Shown one piece after another: positions 55,901 through 64,000 of a stretch of 64,000 nt of DNA (the stretch's first letter is position 1; every line of letters starts with the position of its first letter). This DNA is from Xenoacremonium recifei. Its lineage: Eukaryota; Ascomycota; Sordariomycetes; Hypocreales; Nectriaceae. Where the stretch lies: the NCBI GenBank assembly GCA_012184525.1, contig WOFQ01000036.1, forward strand, positions 186,001 to 250,000, in the 5' to 3' direction. Below the pieces are notes generated by a model that saw only the letters and a list, made by a program, of their open reading frames with translations, ran no database searches and was not told the origin of the DNA. The position numbers and the translations under genes were made by a program.

Positions 55901-56998
55901 CTATCTAGTAGAAATTACAGCTATGGCAGCAGGTCTCAAAATCACTAACCCAGTAAGATCGATGACAATAGGACTACCGGTACGGCGGCTACTGCCGTTG
56001 GGGTTCGATAGGATGGAGTTCGATGGGACCGATGTAATGGCTTGCACAGCGGACGTGGAGACAGCTAGCGAATCATAGTTAGTTAAATGTCGTTGGACAT
56101 TAGTGACCACTTGGACAAGGGACAAAAGTGAGATCTGTGCAAAATATTGGGGCTGAGGCTAGACAAAAGGAAAGGAAAAAAAAGGGGGTTGCGCACTGTA
56201 CTGAGGCAGATTATAATGAAGATGATGAAGATGTTCAAGGTCTCGAAAATGTTGCAATTGAAGTAGTTGGCATTCACGTTGATGGACGGCATGCACTTCC
56301 AGTAGCTCCTGGTTCTGATATGGGTTAAGCGGACGGTCTTCCGGGTTGAATGGTTGGACAGGGATTTGATGAGGTTGGTATTGGGCAAATGGCTGAGTAC
56401 CCTGCTGGGGAAACCGCTGGGCAAGCAGCTCGGCACGCGGATGAGAAATCTGCTGGACAAGGTGGTGCCCAGGCAATAGGCCATGAGGCTGGGGAACTTG
56501 TTGGAAAGGCTGCCGAATATTATGGAGCCGCGGAATGTACTGTATATCAGGTTGCTGAGGGGGCTGCTGAGGAGGCTGCTGAGGAAGCTGCTGAGAAGGC
56601 TGCGGTACAAGTGTCCGGAGACGCTGGATAGGCTGCTGAGGAGGCTCCTGGACGCTTTGCTCGAAAGACTGTTGGATAGGCGGCTGGGCAGGTGATTGGG
56701 TAGGTGATTGGGCAGGCGGCTGAGCAGGAGGCTGGGGAGATTGATGGGTAGACTCTTGAACAAGCTGCTCAGGGGGCTGGAGGACAGGCTGCTCAGGAGG
56801 CTGCAAGACAGGCGGCTCAGTTGACTGACGAGCAGGCTGTTGAAGGACTTGGTGTGGTTGCGAAGACTGTTCAGAAGCCTGTCCAGCCTCGTCTACATCC
56901 GGAAGGGGTGGTGACGGACTATCAAGCCGTGGACGAGAAGCACCTCGGCCAGAAGACCCAGAGGACCGGGAGCGGATCCTCTTGGATCTTCGCACCAT
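52902..56998 (-). CDS. ULS1: SNF2-family ATPase with RING finger, Uls1/Ris1-type
   Basis: Five exons: 56998-56197, 56064-55950, 55882-54991, 54942-54454 and 54404-52902; 3,801 nt, 1,266 residues. The first exon encodes a basic start (MVRRSKRIRSRS) and a Pro/Gln-repeat region. A SUMO-interacting motif spans exons 2-3 (IVIDLTGSDDED, about 299-312). SNF2 motifs follow: LLADDMGLGKT (Walker A about 577-585) and VVLDEAQCIKN. A C3HC4 RING lies between the helicase lobes (CPICYDAVP...CGHDACNECL...CPVC, about 914-965), then LRAGNAGLNLTAASRV and QAVDRAYRIGQTKPVHVYR. This arrangement is that of SUMO-targeted ubiquitin ligase/translocase Uls1. The first intron donor (GTGCGC) is less certain. A 48-nt stop-free intron follows CRYK. 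Confidence 0.92.
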
Positions 56999-57365
56999 CT
57001 CCTCTGTCGACTGGTTGTTGTTCAAGAGGGAGTGGTTCGGCGTCAATCCGTGACCGTCAACCAATGAGTGAGGCTCAACGGCGTAAGATATCGCCCTTGA
57101 AACAAAGAGTGTGTTGAAACAGTCGGTTCACTTGGACCCCGACGAAGAGAAACTGAGAAGCGTGTTGTGCAAAGATGAAACAAGATGAGGAGAGAAACAC
57201 ATCTGGACTCAGACGAAGGGGGAACAGACAGTTTATAACCTTGGGGGCGAGCCCTTCGAGGAAATCAGATGAGAAGACATCCAGCCCTGTGGCCGGTTGA
57301 GGCACGGGGCAAAGGAGGGGTAGACAGGGGGGGAAGTCATGGATGTACATGTAGTTTGCCTCAGA

Positions 57366-57802
57366 CTACCAAGGCCGACTTGAGCGCGCAGCCGCGAGAC
57401 AATCACAGCAGGCGGCAGAGAAACAAGGAATTGCAGGGTTTGAGCCGAGCGTGGCGCCCAATAGGGCAAACAGAGAGTCAAACATACGGGAAGATGACGG
57501 GGTTGATATTCGCCGGTCGATTGCTGGCTGTCGCTCTCCTGTGCCGGGGGGTCAGCCTTCAATTCGTTCGCACCCTGGTCCATCCTCCGCCGCCAACGCA
57601 AGCCTCAACACTCACCATCTGCAGCTTGCTTCTTCTGCGTCGCCGCCAAGAGCAAGCGTGTCAAGCGGTCAATCTCATCCTGGATCTCGCGCCTCTCGTC
57701 GTCCAGGCCCACGAAGTTCTCGCCCTGGATCGACTCGAGGAGGATCCTTTGAATCGTCAATTCCTCTGTGAGGGCCCTGACGCCGTCCATGTGTCCCGCC
57801 AT
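57366..57802 (-). CDS. Small coiled-coil protein or first exons of the ULS1-like gene
   Basis: Strong-context ATG at 57802 (CACCATGGC) opens a clear coding frame, MAGHMDGVRALTEELTIQRI then DDERREIQDEIDRLTRLLLA, a predicted coiled coil. A donor GTGAGT at 57615 and an acceptor CACAG with CTGAC branch site delimit a 77-nt intron. The second exon starts at 57538 and either runs to a stop at 57366 (119 residues in total) or is spliced again at GTATGT (57487). In the latter case the frame could join the ULS1-like exon through an acceptor at 57004, with a long 484-nt intron. N-terminal coiled coils do occur in fungal SNF2/RING proteins, so the second reading is possible. Function unknown. Confidence 0.5.
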
Positions 57803-59495
57803 GGTGCTTGGGATCAAAAGAGTGAGTGCTGGCCTGGAGTGATGCGGCCGGAGCAGAGACAGGGGGCTCCGTCAGCGGTGAGTTGGGGAGGGGTCAACCG
57901 GCCGCTGGAGGCACTGCAGGTGATGAAGGAGCAGGTGTGGCGTCGACTATGATGGAGTTTGTGAGGCCTTGAGCGATGGAAGAGGGAAAGATGTGCCGCC
58001 CACCGTGACGAGCTGCATGACTGGACGGGCACGTCGTCGCCGTCAATCCATGAAAGCAAGCGTAGCGTGTACAGTACAGTGCAGATGGAAGATTGCAGCC
58101 GTGATGAAAGAAAAGCGGCAACGCGTCAGGGTGCTGCCCATTAGCGCAGGTCGAGTGAAGGCCATCATCCATGGAAGGATCCATCCATCCCGTCTCACGC
58201 GCCTTCCAGGGCTGGAGGTGACTTGGGTCCCTGGGCGGGTCTCTGGGCGGGCCCAGTCCTTTTCTCTGCTTCAGTGAGGTGCAATTCTGGGGCGCAACCA
58301 CCTCACTTTCCGTCACCCCTGCTGCGATTTCCAGAGACTCTGCAGACCTCGAAGATACCAGCAGCGGGTCGCCCAACTCGCGGTGGATGCCACTGCGGGC
58401 ATTCCCAGTCGGTCGGTACTCTGCGCGTACTCGGTACCTTCGCCAGCAGCACGATAAATCCATCCCCCGCCTGAGTCTGGCTCTGTCTGGGGGAGCACAC
58501 GCTAAACCCGTGCAAGCCCAGTGGAGGGCGCACACGCTGGGGCTTGCGGCTTCCATCCCGTCCCACGGCAGCCAAATCAGCCCGCTAATTCTCCTGTCCT
58601 GTCCTGTCACTCTGCCCGTTTGCAAAGACATGTCGCCTCGTCTCGCCTCGCATCGCTTCCATCGCATGACCTCTCCCCTTGCGGTTACCTCGAGATACCT
58701 TAATTTAGAAGGTTAATCTTGGCCGAAGTCAGACGCGGAAGACGCGGCAGGGATGCAAGAGTCGAGGTCGTAATCGGCCAATTCGCCCAGCCGGCTACAT
58801 GCAGCGGGCTGCCAGGCAGCGCTCTCGACACGACGTACATGACGGCACAAACACACGAAAACGAGGAAAAGAAACACCGCAATTGTGTCGATTCTCCCGG
58901 TTATTCAGAGCTAGAGAATGGTTGCAGTCTGCATGCCTCGAAGGAATCCAGGCGCGACGGTGCCAAGTGCCCCCATCCCCCATTGCCCAATGGCGGCGTC
59001 TCCAGCGCCGATTCTCATCAAGACCGGCGAGTTGAGTATCTCGAGTTTGCCCATTGTCTCTGCCAACTCCGCCATGTCTCAGCTATTATGGGCCAGCCCC
59101 CGCGAATCAGATTACGGAGTCGGACCCATCATGTTTGCTCGAGTGCATTTTCGGCCCAGAACCTCCTCTCGTCACATATCGGCATGACACGGCAACGGCA
59201 AAAGCAAGCAGACAAGCAATCACGGAGATGCGGTTGGCCCACGTATCCCGGTCGCCCTGCGCGCCGACGGGAAGAGCATTGATTATCGAAAGTCTCAGTG
59301 TCAATCATTATTCTTACGGTATCCCAACGCCATCGCCCATCATGATCTATGAGTCAACAGAATGCAGCAAACCTCCCGCGCCGACGCCATACATAGATAG
59401 TTTGATAGTCCAGACCAACAACAGGGTGATACACCCCGCTACGGGTGCGTGCCGATACGAAACGGCACAGCGCAAGTCAGCTCAGCGCTCAACAC
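57803..59495. other. Intergenic
   Basis: 1.7 kb. On the left is the promoter of the small coiled-coil gene, on the right the 3' flank of the phosphodiesterase gene. ORFs up to 257 codons (57894-58667, minus) have low-complexity, Cys/Trp/Arg-rich translations typical of non-coding DNA. No RNA gene seen. Confidence 0.5.
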
Positions 59496-61879
59496 TCAGC
59501 TTGAGCCGCTGCCCGTGATCTTGCCCCAAATCTTGTCGACCTTGTCCGTCAGCCAGTCCCAGAACCCGTTGGAATCGCCGTCTGTATCACCGTCGCTGGC
59601 GTCATTGTCCTGGCTGGGTGCAGATTCCGTGGGCGCAGTCGCCTTGGTGGGCGTCGACTCCGTTGATTGCTGAGGAGCTGTTGGTTGCGACACTTCAGGA
59701 GGTAGGGTCGCGCCACTAGTAGACTGCGAGAGGACGACAGGGATTGTTGGCCGCTCGACCTCTGCAGACGGTTTAGCTCCCGCTGGCGACGAAGGACCTG
59801 CTGACGCTGCGAGGCCTGCAGTCGGACCTGTTGGCACAGGATCCTCTGGCGTCTCGGGTGTGTCCTCGGGCTTGTGAAAGCCTATTGTCTTCAGCGGCAA
59901 ACGCAGAGTGCCATTGTTTGGCTTGGGCTCCATGCCCAGCGAGTCGCACAGCATGTTGTACACCTCAATGTTTTCTGCTGGTCTGTTAGACAATCATGTT
60001 CTTATCCGTGTTTGGAGGCGCAGCAAGGAAACTCACGGAAGACTTCGACCTGACTGTTTGCTGGGTGCGGGAATGCCGGTCCTCTGGCAATGAATATCGC
60101 CCGCATTAGCGGGTGCTCATGATCGTACCCATGCAGGCCGCGGGGATGGTAGACGAGGCCCTGCTCCAACCCCTCCTGAACAGAGAACTCGTCCTTGGTG
60201 ACAATCGCCCAACCCGTCTTGGGCACAATCCATAGGGGCGCAATCCGATCGTTGTTTGCAAAGTGATATCGCTCGGGCATGTTGACGTCTCGGAGATATA
60301 CCTCGAAGTTGGGGTTTGTTGAGGCCTTCTCCGCAAGTCCATCGTAGAGCTCCTGCAAGTCTGCCGGATCTTTTGGGCGAAGCCCGTACAACGGCCAGCC
60401 GTCAATGTGTTCGATCTTGCTCGTGTCCAACAGGTCCTCCAGTTGCATCATCCTCGTGACGTCCGTGGTCGCCATGCCGTGGTCCGAGACGACGATCACG
60501 TTCACAATGTCGGTCAGATTTCGAGCCTCAAGCCCCTGGAAAATCTGATCCATCATCGTGTCCACACTCGAGATAGTGTCCCTGATTTCGGTACTATTTG
60601 GCCCGTATCTGTGGCCATCCGCATCGACATTCGGTACATACGCCGCAATCAGCTGGGGACGCATGTCCTCGAGACTAGCCGTCTTGTCTTCCAAGCCCGG
60701 CATATCGAGGAACTCCATGATCCTGCTGACCTTTTTTTCGAGTAACTCCTTGCCGTTGTACTTGTCGACTAGGCTCGGTTCTGTAGCTAGAATATGCGCC
60801 TCGCTTCCAGGCCACATATGAATGGCGGTCCTGATCCCCTGCTTCTCTGCAGTTACCCAGAAGGGCTCTCCTCCCCACCACTTAGGATCAAGACTTCGAT
60901 CCGGGTCGGTGTAATAGAACTCCATGCTTAGAGAAGGATCCCAAAAGGAGTTTCCGACAATGCCGTGGCTTTCCGGGTACAGTCCAGTCGCAATCGTGTA
61001 GTGATTCGGGAAAGTCACAGACGGGAACGAGGGATGCATGTACTTGGGTGAGACGCCCTCCGCGATGAACGCATTGAGTCTGGGCGTGAGGCCGCGTTGC
61101 AAGAAGTCGGCTCGGAAACCGTCCAGACTGATGATGAGAGTAGTCGGGCCGAACAACGCTGTGCCATTGCTCATAACGTTTTGAGGTCGGACATGGAGGC
61201 TCTTGCGGTCCTTGGAGAGCTTCCAGGCCGCCAGAACGAGGATTGCGAAGCCGATTGCAATCAGGGCATGAATCAACACCCATCTCCTCCATGAGCGTCG
61301 GCGCTCTGCCTTGGCATGGGCAATCATGTTCAGTTGCCGTCGGTCAACTTCGTCGCTGTCTTCCCTCTCGCTGCTCTCGCCCGTTGAGCTGCCGTCCTTC
61401 ATGCCGCCCTCCTCCATCTCGTACATGAGCTCGCCATCCTCGCCATGTATTGCACTTTCCATCAATCTATTTTTCTTCTCCTGACGTCTGATGCGCCGCA
61501 CATTTCTCCTCGCATTTGTAAGATCTTCGCTCGATTCGTTTACGGCAGATTCTTGTGGAGTGCTAGGGCGTCGGCCAAACATTTTCAACGGGTTTGGCAT
61601 GTTCAACCCTGAACCTCTTCGCTCTCGTTCTTGTTTGCGCCGAGTATCGGTAACCAACCGATCCATCTCCTCTTCCTCCATCAGAACAATTCGATCGCGA
61701 GCCCGGAGCTCTCGGCTGTTTCTCGCACGCAAGATGAGTTCGTCATCTTCGCTGTCGGTGTCTTGATCGCTGCGCGAATGGATCGAGGAAGCATCGTCGT
61801 CGTAACCGATAGGGGATAGGAGGTGGGAGTGTTCCCGGCCCCCGTTGGGAGGGTTTGTATCAAGTTTTTGCAACGGCAT
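59496..61879 (-). CDS. NPP1: Type II membrane nucleotide pyrophosphatase/phosphodiesterase (Npp1/Npp2-like)
   Basis: Two exons, 61879-60037 and 59977-59496; 2,325 nt, 774 residues. The intron begins GTGAGT and ends GACCAG; the nearer AACAG would break the frame. A 199-residue charged cytosolic N-terminus precedes one membrane helix (about 200-219). The lumenal/extracellular alkaline-phosphatase-fold domain has Asp253 (ISLDGFRADF), nucleophile Thr289 (PSVTFPNHYTIATGLYPESHG), DADGHRYGP, VVSDHGM and LHGYDHEHPLM: the two-zinc site of NPP enzymes. The C-terminal 120 residues are Pro/Thr/Ser-rich, probably glycosylated, ending in a Trp-rich helix. It hydrolyses extracellular or vacuolar nucleotide phosphodiesters, aiding phosphate scavenging. 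The exact yeast counterpart is not resolved. Confidence 0.93.
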
Positions 61880-62377
61880 CTTGACAGACCCTCAGGTCAT
61901 GCCGTAGGGTCATGAGAGGAACGAAAGATTGAATAGCAGACGCCAGTCCGCCTTTCGAAAAAGGGATGACTGTGTCGTTAATCCTCGTCAACCCTGGAGT
62001 TCGTATCGGGGAATGCGACCGGGAGATACTTCTGCCGGGCTCCGGTGATGCCACTTTGGAGCTGTGCCATGTGAATTGGCAATACCCAATGTCTTTCAGA
62101 CGAGAGTGAGTTGCGACTATAAGATGGGGAGGCTCGATTTAAAGTAGAATTTTTATTTCGTATGAAATAATATATATCAAAGACCTTGCTTATCCCTATT
62201 CTAATTAAGAAATCGCTTTCGGTTGCTTGAGACCACCTTGAACGACATGCCCGCGAAAGCCCACCATTACAGAAGCGCTGGGCAAGCACGACACAATCGT
62301 ACTTTCTGTTTCAAAAAGGAACGGCAAAATTGACGACCGATAATCAAAGCATTTGAGAATCATCTTCAATAAGCAGC
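61880..62377. other. Promoter region of the NPP-like gene
   Basis: 498 bp, AT-rich in 62140-62210. The Pol III terminator of tRNA-Phe is at its upstream end. No coding signal. Confidence 0.5.
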
Positions 62378-62384
62378 AAAAAAA
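62378..62384 (-). terminator. Pol III terminator of tRNA-Phe
   Basis: Seven consecutive A on the plus strand (T on the transcribed strand), 8 nt after the tRNA 3' end. Confidence 0.85.
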
Positions 62385-62392
62385 GAATGGTT

Positions 62393-62520
62393 TGCGGTTT
62401 ATGTGGATCGAACACATGACCTTCAGATCTTCAGTCTGACGCTCTCTGTCAGTGAAGGTTAGTGATTTATCTCTTGTTAGGCGTCAATGTGTTAACATAC
62501 CCCAACTGAGCTAAACCCGC
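62393..62520 (-). tRNA. tRNA-Phe (GAA) interrupted by a 55-nt insert in the D-loop
   Basis: The 5' piece is 62520-62501 and the 3' piece 62445-62393; together 73 nt. It has D-stem GCTC/GAGC, anticodon arm TCAGA-CTGAAGA-TCTGA with anticodon GAA, variable AGGTC, T-arm ATGTG-TTCGATC-CACAT and discriminator A. One acceptor mismatch (position 5-68, G-A) is present, which I recall from other Sordariomycete tRNA-Phe genes. The A box (TAGCTCAGTTGG) lies wholly in the 5' piece and the B box (GTTCGATCC) in the 3' piece, and a T7 terminator follows, so Pol III transcription should be possible. There is no canonical intron at position 37/38. The insert lies after G20, where tRNA splicing endonuclease introns are not expected. 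Confidence 0.9.
62446..62500 (-). other. Spliceosomal-type intron inside tRNA-Phe
   Basis: 55 nt. The 5' end is GTATGT, a canonical fungal donor. A CACTAAC branch-like site places the branch A at 62459, 13 nt from the 3' end, which is ACAG. A second CTAAC occurs at 62476-62480. Its length matches the mRNA introns of this window. Exact GT-AG removal yields a complete tRNA-Phe. Confidence 0.8.
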
Positions 62521-63040
62521 GTGTTCCGTATTCGGTGACATTCAGGCGCCACATCCGACACTATCAACACCAGCCCCAACTCCTCGCGAGTTTTATTTCA
62601 TCAGTCCAAGAATTTTCCGACAACTATTTATTAGCAAGCGACACAACCAATATTGTAGCTTTATTAATCCGTCCTCAGTTGTAAACAGGCTACGCGGAAG
62701 TGCCTTTCTTTTGCATTGAAAAGTTCTTTGTATGGGTCTCAAGCCTCTGGCTGCATCGTGACAAGTTCGATTGTAACGAAAACCCTTGACTGCTTTGTAA
62801 CTGCTTTTTAACTGCAAAGAGGTTCATTATATTTATAGTAAAGAACCCAAAGGCGCAATTCCCTCTTGTCTATTTAAATGTCGACATCATTTATTTCCTC
62901 ATGCTCCCAAACAATGTCGGGATCCTTTTCATACCCTAGAGCCTGCTACAGAAATTTCGAAAAAGGCCAGCCTCAACGATAGTTTGTCCCAATAAATGCA
63001 AGTATCCCCCGGCGGCAAGTCGGGCTAGATGGTCTTTCCA
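62521..63040. other. Intergenic between transcription-factor gene end and tRNA-Phe
   Basis: 520 bp, AT-rich, with ORFs below 75 codons. It holds the 3' flank of the upstream gene and any upstream elements of the tRNA gene. Nothing recognised. Confidence 0.5.
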
Positions 63041-64000
63041 TCAAAGCTTCCCTCCGCGACTCACAAACCACCCCTCCGCCTCGTCGACACCCATAAATGA
63101 CGAGATGAAGATTCGTCCAAAGTCATCAATATCCTCCGCCATTGCATTGTCCAGAACTTCTTCAAACCGAGCATTCGTCACTATAAAGTGCTTCTTGTCC
63201 TTCCACGACTCTGCGAAAGATATTGGACTTGCTGCATGCCAGAGATGGGCCGACAACGTCCAAGAATGGCACAGCCCGAGCTTCCCATCACAATGTAGAC
63301 CTTTCTGACGGGACAGAATGCGATACGCTTGGAGGAAGTAGAAAGTAATGAGGAGGGTCCGACGAATTGACTCCTGAAAGACCCAATCTTCCCAGAAGGC
63401 CTTTGTAGGGGCCAGTGGGAAGAGTGGGAGCTCCTGGCCTGATGCGTCGATGTCGAAGACCACATGGTTAAGGAGAGCCAGGGCGGATGTTTCTAATGCT
63501 GGGATGATGCGTTCTGCCGATGCTCTCGCTGCAATGTCGCCGTCAAATAAGCGAATGATTTGATACAGGAGAAGAGCCTGAGTATGAGCCAGACATTCTC
63601 TTGCTGATGAGGGAGTGGGAGTTGCGAGAAGATCTCGAACTCGAGATTCTATAGAGCGAAATATTATAGGAGCATTGACCGAATTTTTGGCCATATATAG
63701 CGCACATGAGGCGTGAGCGTCTGGCCATGGAAGCGTTAGCTACAGGTCGACGATTTGCATCGACGAGGAATCTCACCTTGCATCGAACGCGGCATCCCGT
63801 GTTGATATAGTAAAGGATGGCTCCAAGGCGTTTGGTTCTCGAGCACCATTGTTTCGGGAGCCTTTTGAATTTGGTCGATGGACCATTGCAGTCGATTCGC
63901 AACGGCTTCCGACAGTGCATCAAACCCCTTGGACGACGGCGGAACCAACATTGAAGTCTGCTCTGTCAACCCCAATGCGTTGTCATCCATGGAGAATCCG
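63041..64000 (-). CDS. Fungal transcription-factor domain protein, C-terminal part (Zn2Cys6-type), cut by window edge
   Basis: Two exons in the window: beyond 64000 to 63777, and 63720-63041 (intron GTGAG to GGCCAG, 56 nt). Segments HASCALYMAKNS, ECLAHTQALLLYQIIRLFDGD, IRRTLLITFYFLQAYRIL, CDGKLGLCHSWTLSAHLW and GRIFISSFMGVDEAEGWF match the C-terminal domain common in fungal C6 zinc-cluster regulators without a full fungal_trans core. The DNA-binding N-terminus would lie beyond the right edge. Target genes are unknown. Transcription runs toward the tRNA-Phe and NPP genes on the same strand. Confidence 0.8.

Noticed and set aside
56083..56763. 226-codon Leu/Ser-rich minus-strand ORF over the ULS1-like first exon
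   Set aside because: Alternate frame of the Pro/Gln repeat tract, which naturally yields a long Leu/Ser-rich frame.
57894..58667. 257-codon minus-strand ORF
   Set aside because: Rich in Cys, Trp, Arg and Ser with no pattern; typical of non-coding GC-balanced DNA.
62393..62520. Reading the tRNA-Phe locus as a plain pseudogene
   Set aside because: Apart from the insert every structural element, both internal promoter boxes and the terminator are intact, and the insert has precise GT-AG ends with a branch-like site; pseudogene status remains the main alternative.

Overview
The window is nuclear DNA of a filamentous ascomycete (Pezizomycotina, most likely Sordariomycetes; a Hypocreales-like placement is only an impression). 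The evidence is many short spliceosomal introns (about 45-130 nt, GTRNGT donors, CTAAC/CTGAC branch sites), long pyrimidine-rich leaders, a fungal-type initiator tRNA-Met, and fungal families such as a Vps27 FYVE/VHS protein, a Doa4-type rhodanese+USP protease, Yvc1, MED17, an Uls1-type SNF2/RING ATPase, DUF-like membrane proteins and a fungal C6 transcription-factor domain. Exon models were built by hand from splice signals and reading-frame closure; the main ones sum to whole codons.

Layout. 1-1004: 5' part of an HSPA12-like Hsp70 gene running off the left edge. 3875-5687: glycerol kinase. 7508-9559: four-pass glycosylated membrane protein. 9.6-20.7 kb is accessory in character: a 54-bp copy of the membrane-protein gene just after its stop, an AT/TpA-rich RIP-like stretch (about 10.1-11.0 kb), a start-less repeat-family ORF, and a catalase divergent from a GMC oxidoreductase, followed by 3 kb of gene-poor sequence with a possible gene fragment. 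21.0-26.1 kb: a second Hsp70-like gene, a single-pass protein and a small helical protein. 29.8-33.4 kb: unknown protein, histidine phosphatase and RPA12. 34732-34803: initiator tRNA-Met. 35.2-57.8 kb is a housekeeping block: VPS27 and a Doa4-like deubiquitinase head to head, fatty-acyl-CoA ligase, YVC1-like channel, MED17, ULS1-like ATPase and a small upstream gene. 59.5-61.9 kb: nucleotide pyrophosphatase/phosphodiesterase. 62393-62520: tRNA-Phe gene. 63041-64000: C-terminal part of a transcription factor.

The most unusual item is the tRNA-Phe(GAA) gene. Its D-loop is interrupted by 55 nt that begins GTATGT, has a CACTAAC branch-like site 13 nt before its end, and ends in CAG. Removing exactly this GT-AG piece restores a complete 73-nt tRNA. 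It looks like an mRNA-type intron inside a Pol III gene.

Functional links. The divergent catalase and GMC oxidoreductase would pair H2O2 production with removal, if the GMC enzyme is an oxidase. VPS27 (ESCRT-0) and the Doa4-like protease act on the same ubiquitinated cargo at endosomes and share one 1.1-kb intergenic promoter region. The catalase has an 8-nt microexon and a GC-AG intron.
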